From contig JAGWAJ010000022.1 of the NCBI GenBank assembly GCA_021296475.1, forward strand, positions 536 through 55,169: a stretch of DNA of 54,634 nucleotides. The letters run 5' to 3'. This stretch comes from Acidobacteriota bacterium. Its GTDB lineage: Bacteria > Acidobacteriota > Vicinamibacteria > Vicinamibacterales > UBA8438. Below the pieces are notes generated by a model. It saw nothing but the letters and a program-made list of their open reading frames with translations, searched no databases and had not been told where the DNA came from. This document shows positions 25,879 through 33,421 of this stretch, piece after piece. How positions within the stretch are numbered: the first letter of the stretch is position 1; each line of letters opens with the position of its first letter. A program made the position numbers and the translations under genes.

Positions 25879-26451
25879 ATGGGTTCCGTCGTCGACGCCC
25901 CGCCAGTGCTCGTCGTCTCGAGCTCCCTCAATCCGGCCAGCCGCTCGCACCGGCTGGCGCTGTCGGCTGCGGAGGCGCTCGAAGGCATCGGCACGCCCGG
26001 CGACCTTCTCGACCTGCGGGAGTGGGACCTGCCGGTCTGCGACGGCAACAGTTGCTACGACCATCCGGCGATCCGGCCGCTGACGGAGCGGGTGTCGGCG
26101 GCGGCGGCGATCCTGATCGCGTCGCCGGTCTACAACTACGATCTCAATGCGGCGGTGAAGAACTTCCTGGAACTGACCGGGAGCGCATGGGAGGCGAAGG
26201 CGGTCGGTTTCCTGTGCGCCGCCGGCGGTCAGCGGAGCTACATGTCGCCGATCGGATTTGCGAACAGCCTCATGTTCGACTACCGCTGCCACATCATCCC
26301 GCGCTACGTGTACGCGACCAGGGAGGACTTCACGGCGGCGCGCGAGCCGTCGGACGAGCTCGCCGGACGCGTCCGGCAGCTTGCGCAGGCGGCCGTCGAT
26401 CTCGCCTCGGCGCTCCGCTGGGTCGCGGGCCGGCGAGAGGAGGATGCGTGA
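25879..26451 (+). CDS. NADPH-dependent FMN reductase-family flavoprotein
   Basis: 190 residues, flavodoxin-like fold. The phosphate-binding loop SSSLNPASRSHRLAL sits at the N-terminus and the family motif ASPVYNYDLNAAVKNFLELT near residue 80, with LCAAGGQRSYMS later. Such proteins reduce FMN, quinones or azo compounds with NAD(P)H in the cytoplasm. ATG at 25879 is preferred because a TATACT box lies 8 bases upstream; GTG-type extension to 25849 would include that promoter. The stop overlaps the start of the acyl-CoA dehydrogenase gene by 4 bases (GTGA), so translation is coupled and the two may share electrons or substrate. Confidence 0.85.
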   Translation: MGSVVDAPPVLVVSSSLNPASRSHRLALSAAEALEGIGTPGDLLDLREWDLPVCDGNSCYDHPAIRPLTERVSAAAAILIASPVYNYDLNAAVKNFLELTGSAWEAKAVGFLCAAGGQRSYMSPIGFANSLMFDYRCHIIPRYVYATREDFTAAREPSDELAGRVRQLAQAAVDLASALRWVAGRREEDA

Positions 26452-27647
26452 CGACGGCAATGGCCACCGAGGCGCAGGTCGGACCGAGCCGGTCCGCCGA
26501 TTTCGACCTCACTTCCGAGCAGCGGCAGGTGCGCCGCGCCGTCCGGGAGTTCGCGGAGCGGGAGATCCTGCCGTTCGTCGAGGAGCACGAGCGCGAGGAG
26601 CGCTATCCCGCGGAGCTGATTCGAAAGCTGATACCGCTGGGATTCCTGACGCCGGTGCTGCCGGAGGCCTACGGCGGCGGCGGCTCGGACGTCGTGACCT
26701 ACGGCGTGATCTGCGAGGAGCTGGCGCGCGTCGACTGGGTGGTCGCGTCGGTGGTCTCGGTGACGAACTCGCTCGTCGCCGGGTCGATCGTGCGCTTCGG
26801 GACCGAGGCCCAGCGCGAGCGCTGGCTGCCCGCGATCTGCGACGGATCGGTGCTGACCTCGGCGTGCCTCACGGAGCCGGGCGGCGGAAGCGATCTGGCC
26901 GCGGTCCGCACGCGGGCAGTTCGCACCGGAGGCGGGTGGTCGCTCAGCGGGTCGAAGGTCTTCATCTCCCACGCCGCGCACGCCGGACTGCTGCTGGTCG
27001 CGGCGACCGTCGATCCCGACGCCCGTCACCGGGGCGTCACGGTGTTCCTGGTCGATCCGCGCGCCGAGGGGGTCGGGATCTCCGAGTTGCCGATGCGCAC
27101 GCTGAAGCGCGACAACCTGGCGACCATTCACTTCGACCGTGTCGCGGTGCCCGACGACGCGGTGCTCGGCGACGTCGGAGGCGGGTTCCCGATTCTGGGC
27201 GGGGCGCTCGACATGGGCCGCTTCTCGGTGGCGGCGCGCTGCGTGGGACAGGCGCAGCGGGCCATCGATCTGACGCTGCCCTACGCGCGGGAGCGGGAGG
27301 CGTTCGGCCAGCGCATCGGCGAGTTCCAGATGGTGCAGCAGAAGATCGCCGACATGATCTGCCGGACGGAATCGGCGCGTGCCCTGGTCTACCGACTTGG
27401 GCGCATGAAGGACGCGGGGGCGGAGCGCTGCTCGATGGAGGCCTCGATGGCCAAGCTGACCGCGAGCGAGGCGGCGACCGCCAACGCACTCGATGCCATC
27501 CAGATTCACGGCGGCTACGGGTTCTCCGCCGAGTACGAGGTGGGTCGCCTGCTGCTCGAGGCCAAGTCCCTCGAGGTGGGGGAGGGCGTCAGCGAGCTGC
27601 ACCGCAAGCTGATTGCCGAGTTCGCGCTCGGACTGCGCCGGCAATGA
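26448..27647 (+). CDS. Acyl-CoA dehydrogenase
   Basis: 399 residues from GTG at 26448, preceded by GAGAGGAGG and overlapping the FMN reductase stop. All family landmarks are there: N-terminal helical domain (AVREFAEREILPFVEEHERE), the FAD/substrate motif SACLTEPGGGSDL, the beta domain (WSLSGSKVFISHAAHAGLLL), and the C-terminal signature AFGQRIGEFQMVQQKIADM with DAIQIHGGYGFSAEYEVGRL. The usual catalytic base position lies in LLLEAKSLEVGEGVSELHR. It introduces an alpha,beta double bond in an acyl-CoA, passing electrons to ETF. Chain-length preference is not predictable. Its stop overlaps the sigma factor start by ATGA, an unusual pairing of catabolic and regulatory genes. Confidence 0.92.
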   Translation: MTTAMATEAQVGPSRSADFDLTSEQRQVRRAVREFAEREILPFVEEHEREERYPAELIRKLIPLGFLTPVLPEAYGGGGSDVVTYGVICEELARVDWVVASVVSVTNSLVAGSIVRFGTEAQRERWLPAICDGSVLTSACLTEPGGGSDLAAVRTRAVRTGGGWSLSGSKVFISHAAHAGLLLVAATVDPDARHRGVTVFLVDPRAEGVGISELPMRTLKRDNLATIHFDRVAVPDDAVLGDVGGGFPILGGALDMGRFSVAARCVGQAQRAIDLTLPYAREREAFGQRIGEFQMVQQKIADMICRTESARALVYRLGRMKDAGAERCSMEASMAKLTASEAATANALDAIQIHGGYGFSAEYEVGRLLLEAKSLEVGEGVSELHRKLIAEFALGLRRQ

Positions 27648-28309
27648 GCCGCGAGCCTTCCCGGGCTTCCGCGGGCACCCCCCGGGGCGACCGGGCCCAC
27701 AGTGCCCCCGAGGCCGACGACGCCGCCCGTATCGACGCGCGGCTCGTCCGGGAGTCGCGGTCCGGCAACCGGCGAGCGCGTCGTGCGCTCGTCGACCGGC
27801 ATCAGCACGCCGTCTACAACCTTGCGCTGCGCATGCTCGGTGCGCCGGATGCCGCGGCCGGCGTCGCCGAGGAGACGTTCGTGAAGGCGTTCCGGAGACT
27901 GCCCGCCCTTTCCTCCGACCAGCGCGTGGCCCCGTGGCTGCTCCGCATCGCCCATAACACGGCGGCCGACGCACTGCGCCGCGCGGAACGGAGCGAGCCC
28001 TCCGCGGCGCCCGTCGCCCTCCCGGCGCCGGCGGCGGCGCACTCCGGCGAAGGCCGGACCGGCTCTGCCGCGGACGCGGTCGGAGGCCGCTCCGGCCCGG
28101 CCTCCGACCGGCCCGGGCAGCCGCTCGCGGCCGCCTTCGAGCAGTTGCCGATGCGGTACCGGGCCGCCATCGTGCTGCGCTACCAGGCCGGCCTGTCCTT
28201 CGCCGAGGTGGGCGACGTGATGGGCGTGCCCGAGCAGACGGCCCGCACGCGCGTCGAGGGCGCGCGCCGGGCGCTGGCCGAACGCCTGCGGACCGCGACG
28301 CACGGGTGA
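27644..28309 (+). CDS. ECF-family RNA polymerase sigma factor
   Basis: 221 residues. Sigma region 2 is seen at about 32-105 (LVRESRSGNRRARRALVDRH, QHAVYNLALRMLGAPDAAAG, RLPALSSDQRVAPWLLRIAH). An unusually long Ala/Pro/Gly linker (about 118-160) follows, then region 4 (LPMRYRAAIVLRYQAGLSFA with a helix-turn-helix VGDVMGVPEQTARTRVEGAR). The start overlaps the acyl-CoA dehydrogenase stop (ATGA) and its own stop overlaps the next start (GTGA). The downstream membrane protein is in the position of an anti-sigma factor, so the sigma factor is probably held at the membrane until an envelope signal arrives. Confidence 0.9.
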   Translation: MSREPSRASAGTPRGDRAHSAPEADDAARIDARLVRESRSGNRRARRALVDRHQHAVYNLALRMLGAPDAAAGVAEETFVKAFRRLPALSSDQRVAPWLLRIAHNTAADALRRAERSEPSAAPVALPAPAAAHSGEGRTGSAADAVGGRSGPASDRPGQPLAAAFEQLPMRYRAAIVLRYQAGLSFAEVGDVMGVPEQTARTRVEGARRALAERLRTATHG

Positions 28310-28908
28310 GCCCGGCGGCGGAACGTCCGCGTGGTCCGCCCCGTAGACACACAAGGGGGGCGTCACACCCGGTGTCAGCGGACGAGGGCTCTACCGCGCA
28401 GCGCTGGCTGGAGGCCGAGCTGGCGGGTCGTGCCGAGGAGGCCGACCGGCTGTTCGCCGCCGTGGCCGCCGATCTGACGGCGGCCCGGGCGCCCGCCCGC
28501 CTGGCGGAGCGGGTCGCGCAGGCCGTCGAAGGCGCCCACGGGAACGCCGGCGACCCGACCGGCTCGCGATGGCACAGTCTGGCGCTGGTGGCCGTCCTGG
28601 CTCTCGGAGCGGCCACGGCGGTGTGGGCGCTGCTCGCGGCGCTCCCGTTCCTCGGGTCGGGGGCGGTGGCGCTGCTGAACTTCTCCGCGGAGGGGTTCGT
28701 CTGGGTTGTACGGGCGGTCGAAGGGGGCCTCGACGGCTGGGCCATACTGCGGCGGGTAGGCCAGGAGATTGGTGAGGCCGTTTCGACGCCCGGGGTGACG
28801 GGCGGCCTCGTCGTCGTAGAGCTCGTGGGGGTGGCCGCGCTCTACGCGTTGCACCGCCTGCTCAGGATCGGCCGGGAACCGAGGTCGAAGGAGGACAAGC
28901 AGTGGTGA
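28306..28908 (+). CDS. Small membrane protein, candidate anti-sigma factor
   Basis: 200 residues from GTG at 28306 (GTGA overlap with the sigma gene). An alternative GTG at 28372, with AAGGGGGG upstream, would remove 22 residues of basic N-terminus. The cytoplasmic part (WLEAELAGRAEEADRLFAAV) is helical and acidic. Two or three hydrophobic segments follow (ALVAVLALGAATAVWALLAA, VTGGLVVVELVGVAALYALH). No zinc-binding HxxxCxxC motif is visible, so this is not a ZAS-type anti-sigma. The assignment rests on position and topology only. The last codons overlap the bactofilin-like gene. Confidence 0.65.
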   Translation: MSPAAERPRGPPRRHTRGASHPVSADEGSTAQRWLEAELAGRAEEADRLFAAVAADLTAARAPARLAERVAQAVEGAHGNAGDPTGSRWHSLALVAVLALGAATAVWALLAALPFLGSGAVALLNFSAEGFVWVVRAVEGGLDGWAILRRVGQEIGEAVSTPGVTGGLVVVELVGVAALYALHRLLRIGREPRSKEDKQW

Positions 28909-30737
28909 TTCCCTTCCGGCAGCGCAGGGGGCCCCGCCCGGGGGCCGTGTCCTTCGGGTGGTTGATGACCGCGGCCGGAGTGGTGGCGGTCGCGGCGCCG
29001 CCCGCCACCGCCGCCTCTCCCGTCCAACCGTCGATCGAGCGCGCGGCGGATCTCGCCGAGGAGGTTCGGGCCCGGTTCGAGGTGACCGCGCTCTCGGACG
29101 GAGTCCGGCTCTTCCCGCAGCCCCCCATCGACGGCATCGGCGTCGTCGAGGTGAGCGACGGCGTGGTCGCCGTCGACGGCCGGCCGGTCTCGGGGCAGGA
29201 GTTGCGCGACCTCCTCGGCGAGGACGCCGGCCTCGTTCTGCGCCTGACGTACCTGGGCGCCGACGAGCGGGCGGCGCTGCTCGGAGCCCCGGATGCGGAT
29301 CCGCGTGCCGCGGACCCGCGTGCCGATGTCGACTCGCCGCAGCCCACGCTCGACGCCGAGGCGGCTTCGGCTCCGGAGCCGTCGTCCGAGCCCGCACCGG
29401 CCGCTCAGATAGCGCCGGACGCCCCCGCGGCGCCGGAAGCGCCGGCCTCGCCGGAGGCGGCCGCGGCGCCGACCCCGCCGGAAGCGCCGGCCCCGCCGGA
29501 AGCGGCGGCCCCGGATCGGCCCGCTCGGCGCGTCGTGGCCGGGGACACGGTGCGTTTCTTCGGGACGGTCGCCGTGGCCGACGACGAACGGGTGGACGGC
29601 GACATCGTGGTGCTGGGCGGCCGGGTCACGATGGACGGAGAGGTGCGGGGCGACATCGTCGTGATCGGCGGGTCGCTGGAGGTCAACGGCTACGTGGCGA
29701 GGGACGTGGTGGTCGTCGGCGGCTCGGCACGGTTCGGTCCCGAGGCGTTCGTGGACAGCGAGGTGACGGTCGTGGGCGGGCCGGTCTCCCGAGCTCCGAC
29801 GGCAGAGTTCCGGCGCGGGATCAACCACGTCGGGTTCGGCGGCGCCTTCGGTGGCGGCGACTGGTTCGACGGCGGGCGCTTCCGACCCTACTACGTGGCG
29901 GATCTGGCGGGCACCCTCGTGCGTTTCATCCTCCTCGCTCTGCTCGCCTCGCTCATCGTGTTCGTGGGCGGAGGCTTGGTCGAGCGCGTCGGCCGTCGTT
30001 GCCGGGACGAGCCGGTCAAGGCGGGGCTCGTCGGCTTCCTGGCGCAGGTGCTCCTGGTCCCCGTCCTGCTGGCGGGCGTCTTCCTGCTGGTGATCTCCGT
30101 CATCGGCATTCCGTTCCTCCTGCTCCTCCCGTTCCTCGGTCTAGCGCTGTTCGTCGTGATGCTGGTCGGGTTCACCGGGGTGGTCCACGGGGTCGGCGCG
30201 TGGATCGGCGAGCGCTTCGGGCGGAGCGGGCCCGCCCCCTACCTGACGGTGTGGGGCGGCATGGCCATTCTCCTCGTCCCGGCAATGGCGAGCGACGCAA
30301 TGCGCGCGGCGGGCAACTTCTTCACCTTCTTCGCCGTGCTGTTCACGCTGACCGGCCTGCTCGTGGAGTACGTGGCGTGGACGACGGGGTTCGGGGCGAT
30401 CATCCTGAACCGCTTCGGCTCCGGCGCGCCGCCGGCGGGAGCGCCCGGCGTGCCGCCCGGCGTGCCGCTGCCCCCGGCCACGCCGGCTCCGCCGCTGGCC
30501 CCGGCTCCGCCCGTCCAGACGCCGCCGAGGACGGCCGCGCCGGCGACCGTGCCGGCGCCGCGGGTGGCCGTGCCGGCTCCTGCGCTACCGGCTCCGCCGC
30601 GGGCGACGGCGACCGTGCCTTCTCCGGCCGTGCCTTCTCCCGCCGTGCCTTCTCCGGCCGCGCCTTCTCCGCCGGAGGCGGGCTCGCCTCCGTCCGGCGC
30701 GGGGCCGGCTCCGGGGGCGCCGCCCGACCGCGGCTGA
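28902..30737 (+). CDS. Bactofilin-like (polymer-forming) domain joined to a multi-spanning membrane domain
   Basis: 611 residues from GTG at 28902, overlapping the previous stop by 7 bases. Order: signal-like segment (12-35); a small N-terminal domain; an Ala/Pro/Glu linker (about 140-205); a right-handed beta-helix of bactofilin type with repeated hexad strands (DERVDGDIVVLGGRVTMDGE, VRGDIVVIGGSLEVNGYVAR, DVVVVGGSARFGPEAFVDSE); four to five transmembrane helices (about 340-500); and a Pro/Ala-rich tail of about 100 residues with PSPAV repeats. The beta-helix suggests self-assembly, perhaps on the periplasmic face. Being last in a sigma/candidate anti-sigma operon, it could be the sensor or the envelope-stress target; this is inference. 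Confidence 0.8.
   Translation: MVIPFRQRRGPRPGAVSFGWLMTAAGVVAVAAPPATAASPVQPSIERAADLAEEVRARFEVTALSDGVRLFPQPPIDGIGVVEVSDGVVAVDGRPVSGQELRDLLGEDAGLVLRLTYLGADERAALLGAPDADPRAADPRADVDSPQPTLDAEAASAPEPSSEPAPAAQIAPDAPAAPEAPASPEAAAAPTPPEAPAPPEAAAPDRPARRVVAGDTVRFFGTVAVADDERVDGDIVVLGGRVTMDGEVRGDIVVIGGSLEVNGYVARDVVVVGGSARFGPEAFVDSEVTVVGGPVSRAPTAEFRRGINHVGFGGAFGGGDWFDGGRFRPYYVADLAGTLVRFILLALLASLIVFVGGGLVERVGRRCRDEPVKAGLVGFLAQVLLVPVLLAGVFLLVISVIGIPFLLLLPFLGLALFVVMLVGFTGVVHGVGAWIGERFGRSGPAPYLTVWGGMAILLVPAMASDAMRAAGNFFTFFAVLFTLTGLLVEYVAWTTGFGAIILNRFGSGAPPAGAPGVPPGVPLPPATPAPPLAPAPPVQTPPRTAAPATVPAPRVAVPAPALPAPPRATATVPSPAVPSPAVPSPAAPSPPEAGSPPSGAGPAPGAPPDRG
30614..30673 (+). repeat. 15-bp tandem repeat coding PSPAV units
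   Basis: About four copies of a 15-bp unit resembling GTGCCTTCTCCGGCC, differing at one or two positions, inside the Pro-rich tail of the bactofilin-like protein. Copy number could vary by slippage without breaking the frame. Confidence 0.75.
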
Positions 30738-30751
30738 CGATCGTTCCGTTC

Positions 30752-31082
30752 GCCGCCACCGCCTGGCCGCCGCTGCCGGGGTATGCTGGCCCGCAAGGGG
30801 GGACTCGGGATGCGGCAATCGCCCATCGGGCGCCGGGCGTTCCTGCGGGCCGTTCCGGCCGGTCTTGCCGCGGGCGCAGCCCCGCGGCTCGCCGCGGGCC
30901 CGCCGCCGGGGGCGTGCGCCGATGCGGGGGGGGGGCCGGGGGCGTGCCGCCGGGCTGCGCCCGGGGCTTGACCGGCCGGATCGGCCCGCTTGAACGCCCG
31001 GCGCGCGATGGGCGATTGCCGCATCCCGAGTCCCCCCTTGCGGGCCAGCATACCCCGGCAGCGGCGGCCAGGCGGTGGCGGC
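30752..31082. repeat. 331-bp imperfect palindrome with 158-bp arms
   Basis: Bases 30752-30909 pair with 31082-30925 (position i pairs with 61834 minus i). The outer 77 bp of each arm (30752-30828 and 31006-31082) are perfectly complementary. The inner 81 bp have 14 mismatches, and a 15-base centre (30910-30924) is unpaired. Each arm has a TATGCT box, an AAGGGGGGA ribosome-binding-like site and a Tat signal start (RQSPI-x-RRAF), one reading right (+) and one reading left (-). The structure separates the signal peptide from the amidase body. It may be an inverted duplication, an invertible switch, or an assembly/amplification chimera. Confidence 0.9.
30810..30971 (+). pseudogene. Detached Tat signal peptide of the amidase gene
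   Basis: ATG at 30810 follows AAGGGGGGACTCGGG and TATGCT (30782-30787). It encodes RQSPIGRRAFLRAVPAGLAA then GAAPRLAAGP, a twin-arginine signal peptide, but meets TGA at 30969-30971 inside the palindrome, and the amidase downstream is in another frame. Exported amidases of this family often begin with such a Tat signal, so this is most likely the original 5' end of the amidase gene. The minus-strand arm encodes a near copy (RQSPIARRAFKRADPAGQ) reading away from the amidase. Confidence 0.7.
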
Positions 31083-32505
31083 CGGCCGGCCCGCGGGCCG
31101 CGCCACACCACACGCCGCACAGCCATACGAGCGCGCGCCCGACGGCGAAGCGCCGTCCTCCCTCGAAGCGCTCGCGTTCGCGCCGCTGACCCTCCTCGCC
31201 AGCCGGCTCGAGCGGCGGCAGGTCACCGCGACGGCCCTGGCGGAGATGTACCTCGCGCGGCTGGCGCGCCACGGGGAGCTGCTGCGCTGCGTGGTCACCC
31301 CGACCCCCGAGCTGGCCCGGGCGCAGGCGGCGGAAGCGGATCGCGAGATCGCGGCCGGCCGCTACCGCGGGCCGCTGCACGGCGTGCCGTGGGGTGCCAA
31401 GGACCTGCTGGCGACGGCCGGGATTCCGACCACGTGGGGCGCGCGGCCCTTCGCCGACCAGGTGTTCGACTACGACGCGACCGTCGTCGAGCGGTTGCGC
31501 GACGCCGGCGCGGTGCTCGTCGCCAAGCTCTCCACGGGCGCGCTCGCCCGCGGCGGCGTCTGGTTCGGCGGCTCGACCCGCAACCCGTGGGACGTCACCC
31601 GCAGCTCCAGCGGATCGTCGGCGGGCCCGGGCGCCGCAACGGCCGCCGGCCTCGTCGCCTTCGCCATCGGCAGCGAGACGCTCGGCTCCATCATCTCGCC
31701 GTCGGCCGCCTGCGGCGTTACCGGCCTCCGGCCCACCTACGGCCGGGTGAGCCGCCACGGCGCCATGGCCCTGAGCTGGACGATGGACAAGATCGGACCG
31801 ATGTGCCGCCGGGCCGAGGACTGCGCGCTGGTGCTCAACGCCATCTACGGTCCCGACGGGCGGGACGGAACCGCCATCGACGCTCCGTTCCAGTGGCGTC
31901 CGGACCTCGACCTCCGACGCCTGCGCATCGGCTACGTGGCCCGCGAGCTGGACGAGCCGCGCGGTGACGCCACGGGCGAGCAGCGGGGGGTGCTGGCGGC
32001 CGCGCTCGACGTGCTGCGCGAGACGGGGGCGACGCTCGTCCCGGTCGAGTTGCCCGACTTCCCCGCCGACGCACTGCGCATCGTCCTGGAAGCCGAGTCG
32101 GCAGCGGCGTTCGACGACCTGACCCTGAGCGGCGGCGTCGACGAGCTGACGCGCCAGACGGCCGACGCGTGGCCCAACAGCTTCCGGGCCTCCCGCTACA
32201 TCCCGGCCGTGGAGTACCTGCGGGCCCAGCGTGCGCGCACGCTGCTCATCGAGCGCCTGGAGGGCCTGCTGGCGGGCGTCGATGTATTCGTCAGCCCGAG
32301 CCGCAGCGCCGGTCTGGCGATGACCAACCTGACCGGCCACCCGGCGGTCGCGGTGAAGGCGGGGTTCGCCGCCGGGCTGCCGGTGGCGTTGATGGTGACC
32401 GGCCGCCTCTACGACGAGGCGACGGTGCTCGGCGTGGCGCACGCCTACGAGCGGCGTACCCCGTGGGGTGGGATGCACCCCGACCTGGAAGGCCGGGCGG
32501 TCTGA
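31075..32505 (+). CDS. Amidase signature-family hydrolase, signal peptide displaced
   Basis: 476 residues from GTG at 31075; this start lies inside the right palindrome arm and is only the first in-frame candidate. The amidase body begins at about residue 30 (FAPLTLLASRLERRQVTATA). It carries the Ser-cisSer-Lys machinery: Lys in LHGVPWGAKDLLAT, the Gly/Ser loop TRSSSGSSAGPGAATAAG, and the nucleophile region FAIGSETLGSIISPS. GLRPTYGRVSRHGAMALSW and TNLTGHPAVAVKAGF are typical of the exported subfamily. The N-terminus lacks an in-frame export signal because of the palindrome, so the product may be cytoplasmic, unexpressed or mis-assembled. Substrate unknown. It converges on the exported gene at 32548. 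Confidence 0.85.
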   Translation: MAAGRPAGRATPHAAQPYERAPDGEAPSSLEALAFAPLTLLASRLERRQVTATALAEMYLARLARHGELLRCVVTPTPELARAQAAEADREIAAGRYRGPLHGVPWGAKDLLATAGIPTTWGARPFADQVFDYDATVVERLRDAGAVLVAKLSTGALARGGVWFGGSTRNPWDVTRSSSGSSAGPGAATAAGLVAFAIGSETLGSIISPSAACGVTGLRPTYGRVSRHGAMALSWTMDKIGPMCRRAEDCALVLNAIYGPDGRDGTAIDAPFQWRPDLDLRRLRIGYVARELDEPRGDATGEQRGVLAAALDVLRETGATLVPVELPDFPADALRIVLEAESAAAFDDLTLSGGVDELTRQTADAWPNSFRASRYIPAVEYLRAQRARTLLIERLEGLLAGVDVFVSPSRSAGLAMTNLTGHPAVAVKAGFAAGLPVALMVTGRLYDEATVLGVAHAYERRTPWGGMHPDLEGRAV

Positions 32506-32522
32506 GGCGGTGGCTCCACGGC

Positions 32523-32563
32523 GGCCCGGCTAGCGAAGCGAGCTTAGCTAGTCGAGCCGGGCC
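32523..32563. terminator. Hairpin between convergent genes
   Basis: A 9-bp stem GGCCCGGCT / AGCCGGGCC with an inner TAGC / GCTA stem spans the gap between the amidase stop (32505) and the convergent gene. The minus gene's stop codon (32548-32550) lies in the loop. Likely a shared terminator. Confidence 0.5.
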
Positions 32564-33108
32564 GATTCGATCGCCGCCTCGAACGAGTCCGACCAGCGTC
32601 GCACCGTCGGGTCGGGGCCGGTCAGCTTGAAGAAGTAGGGCCCCGCCGGCGTCTCGACGACCGCCGCCAGCAGCCGGAAGTCGGGCTTGTAGTAGCGCAT
32701 GCGGGAGCCGGGCCGCACCTCGGCCGCAAACGTCCCCGGCACGTCGAGGAGGGTCACGGGAAGGTCGCCCACCAGAAAGCTGGTGGTCGTGGCGACCTCC
32801 GCGGACGGCGTGCCGTCGGGCTGCAGCATCTGGTTCGTCCAGCGCTCCAGATTGGCCTCGACCGCCCCGCCGCCGCCTCCGAAGTAGAAGACCACGAGCT
32901 CGGCGTCCTCGACGTCGCTTTCCAGGCGCGGCAGGAGGAACTCGGCGACGCGCATCGTCGACGACGGCTGCTGCTCGAGCCACTCGGGCGGCACGTCGAA
33001 TCGGAGGTCGCGCTGGGCGGCGCCGGCTGGGCCGGCGGAGAGGCACGCGGCCAGCGCGCCGGCCAGCATCGCCCGTACGGGAACGCCCGGCGACACGAGA
33101 GGTCCCAT
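32548..33108 (-). CDS. Exported protein of unknown function
   Basis: 186 residues from ATG at 33108, picked because a signal peptide follows at once ([20 protein letters not shown]). The mature part has [20 protein letters not shown], then [20 protein letters not shown] and [20 protein letters not shown], ending [18 protein letters not shown] know similar small secreted proteins from Planctomycetes and Acidobacteria, where they resemble a substrate-binding or PsbP-like fold, but no activity is established. There is no lipobox. The upstream 313-bp gap holds an amidohydrolase remnant on the other strand. Confidence 0.7.
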   Translation of the reverse strand: MGPLVSPGVPVRAMLAGALAACLSAGPAGAAQRDLRFDVPPEWLEQQPSSTMRVAEFLLPRLESDVEDAELVVFYFGGGGGAVEANLERWTNQMLQPDGTPSAEVATTTSFLVGDLPVTLLDVPGTFAAEVRPGSRMRYYKPDFRLLAAVVETPAGPYFFKLTGPDPTVRRWSDSFEAAIESARLD

Positions 33109-33268
33109 CACTTCATGCCTCCTGCAAATGCCCCGTGCAGACCCACGCTCCTCCGCTGGAGCAGTGGGGGACGCATCGCCGACGGCCATCGTAGTGTCCC
33201 CGCCCGGCGTTGCGCAACGGCCGAAGCCGCCGGCCGGCGACTTCGGGGCGTGCCGTCCCCGCCCGACC

Positions 33269-33390
33269 GTCGTCGACGACAACCTGGGCGCCACCCGCAA
33301 GATGCGGCCGAACGTCTACGAGGCGGTCATCGAGGCCGCGCACGCCCGCGGACGGCGCACCTCTACTACCTGGAGGACGCCAAGGGGCTC
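33269..33390 (+). pseudogene. Internal fragment of an amidohydrolase gene, frameshifted
   Basis: In frame 2, 33269 onward reads [20 protein letters not shown] then IEAAHARGR. After a one- or two-base shift near 33352 the next frame continues AHLYYLEDAKGL. Together these match the metal-dependent amidohydrolase segment that usually reads VDDNLGTTKKM...AVI-x-x-AHARG...AAH-x-YLEDAKGLL. No start, metal-binding HxH or C-terminus is present, so only about 40 codons of an ancestral gene survive. The rest of the 33109-33421 gap shows hairpins (for example a palindromic CGCCGGCCGGCG inside a CCGAAG / CTTCGG stem near 33223) and no other gene. Confidence 0.6.
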
Positions 33391-33405
33391 GCTCCGGACG
33401 TCGGC

Positions 33406-33411
33406 TACAAT
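33406..33411 (+). promoter_or_regulatory. -10 box TACAAT before yjbQ
   Basis: GGCTACAAT ends 10 bases before the yjbQ ATG at 33422, implying a leader of a few bases at most. No Shine-Dalgarno site is visible. Confidence 0.45.
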
Positions 33412-33421
33412 CACGGTCCGC

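Noticed and set aside
26304-28745. 813-codon minus-strand open frame
   Set aside because: Antisense shadow of the FMN reductase, acyl-CoA dehydrogenase and sigma factor genes; no motifs.
29401-29520. Possible CRISPR-like or satellite repeat in the Ala/Pro linker
   Set aside because: The repeats are short, imperfect and in frame, coding a flexible Ala/Pro/Glu linker; there is no spacer structure.
30400-32478. 692-codon minus-strand frame reading through the palindrome
   Set aside because: It contains the second Tat-signal copy by palindromy, but the rest is antisense to the amidase and low complexity; not a gene.
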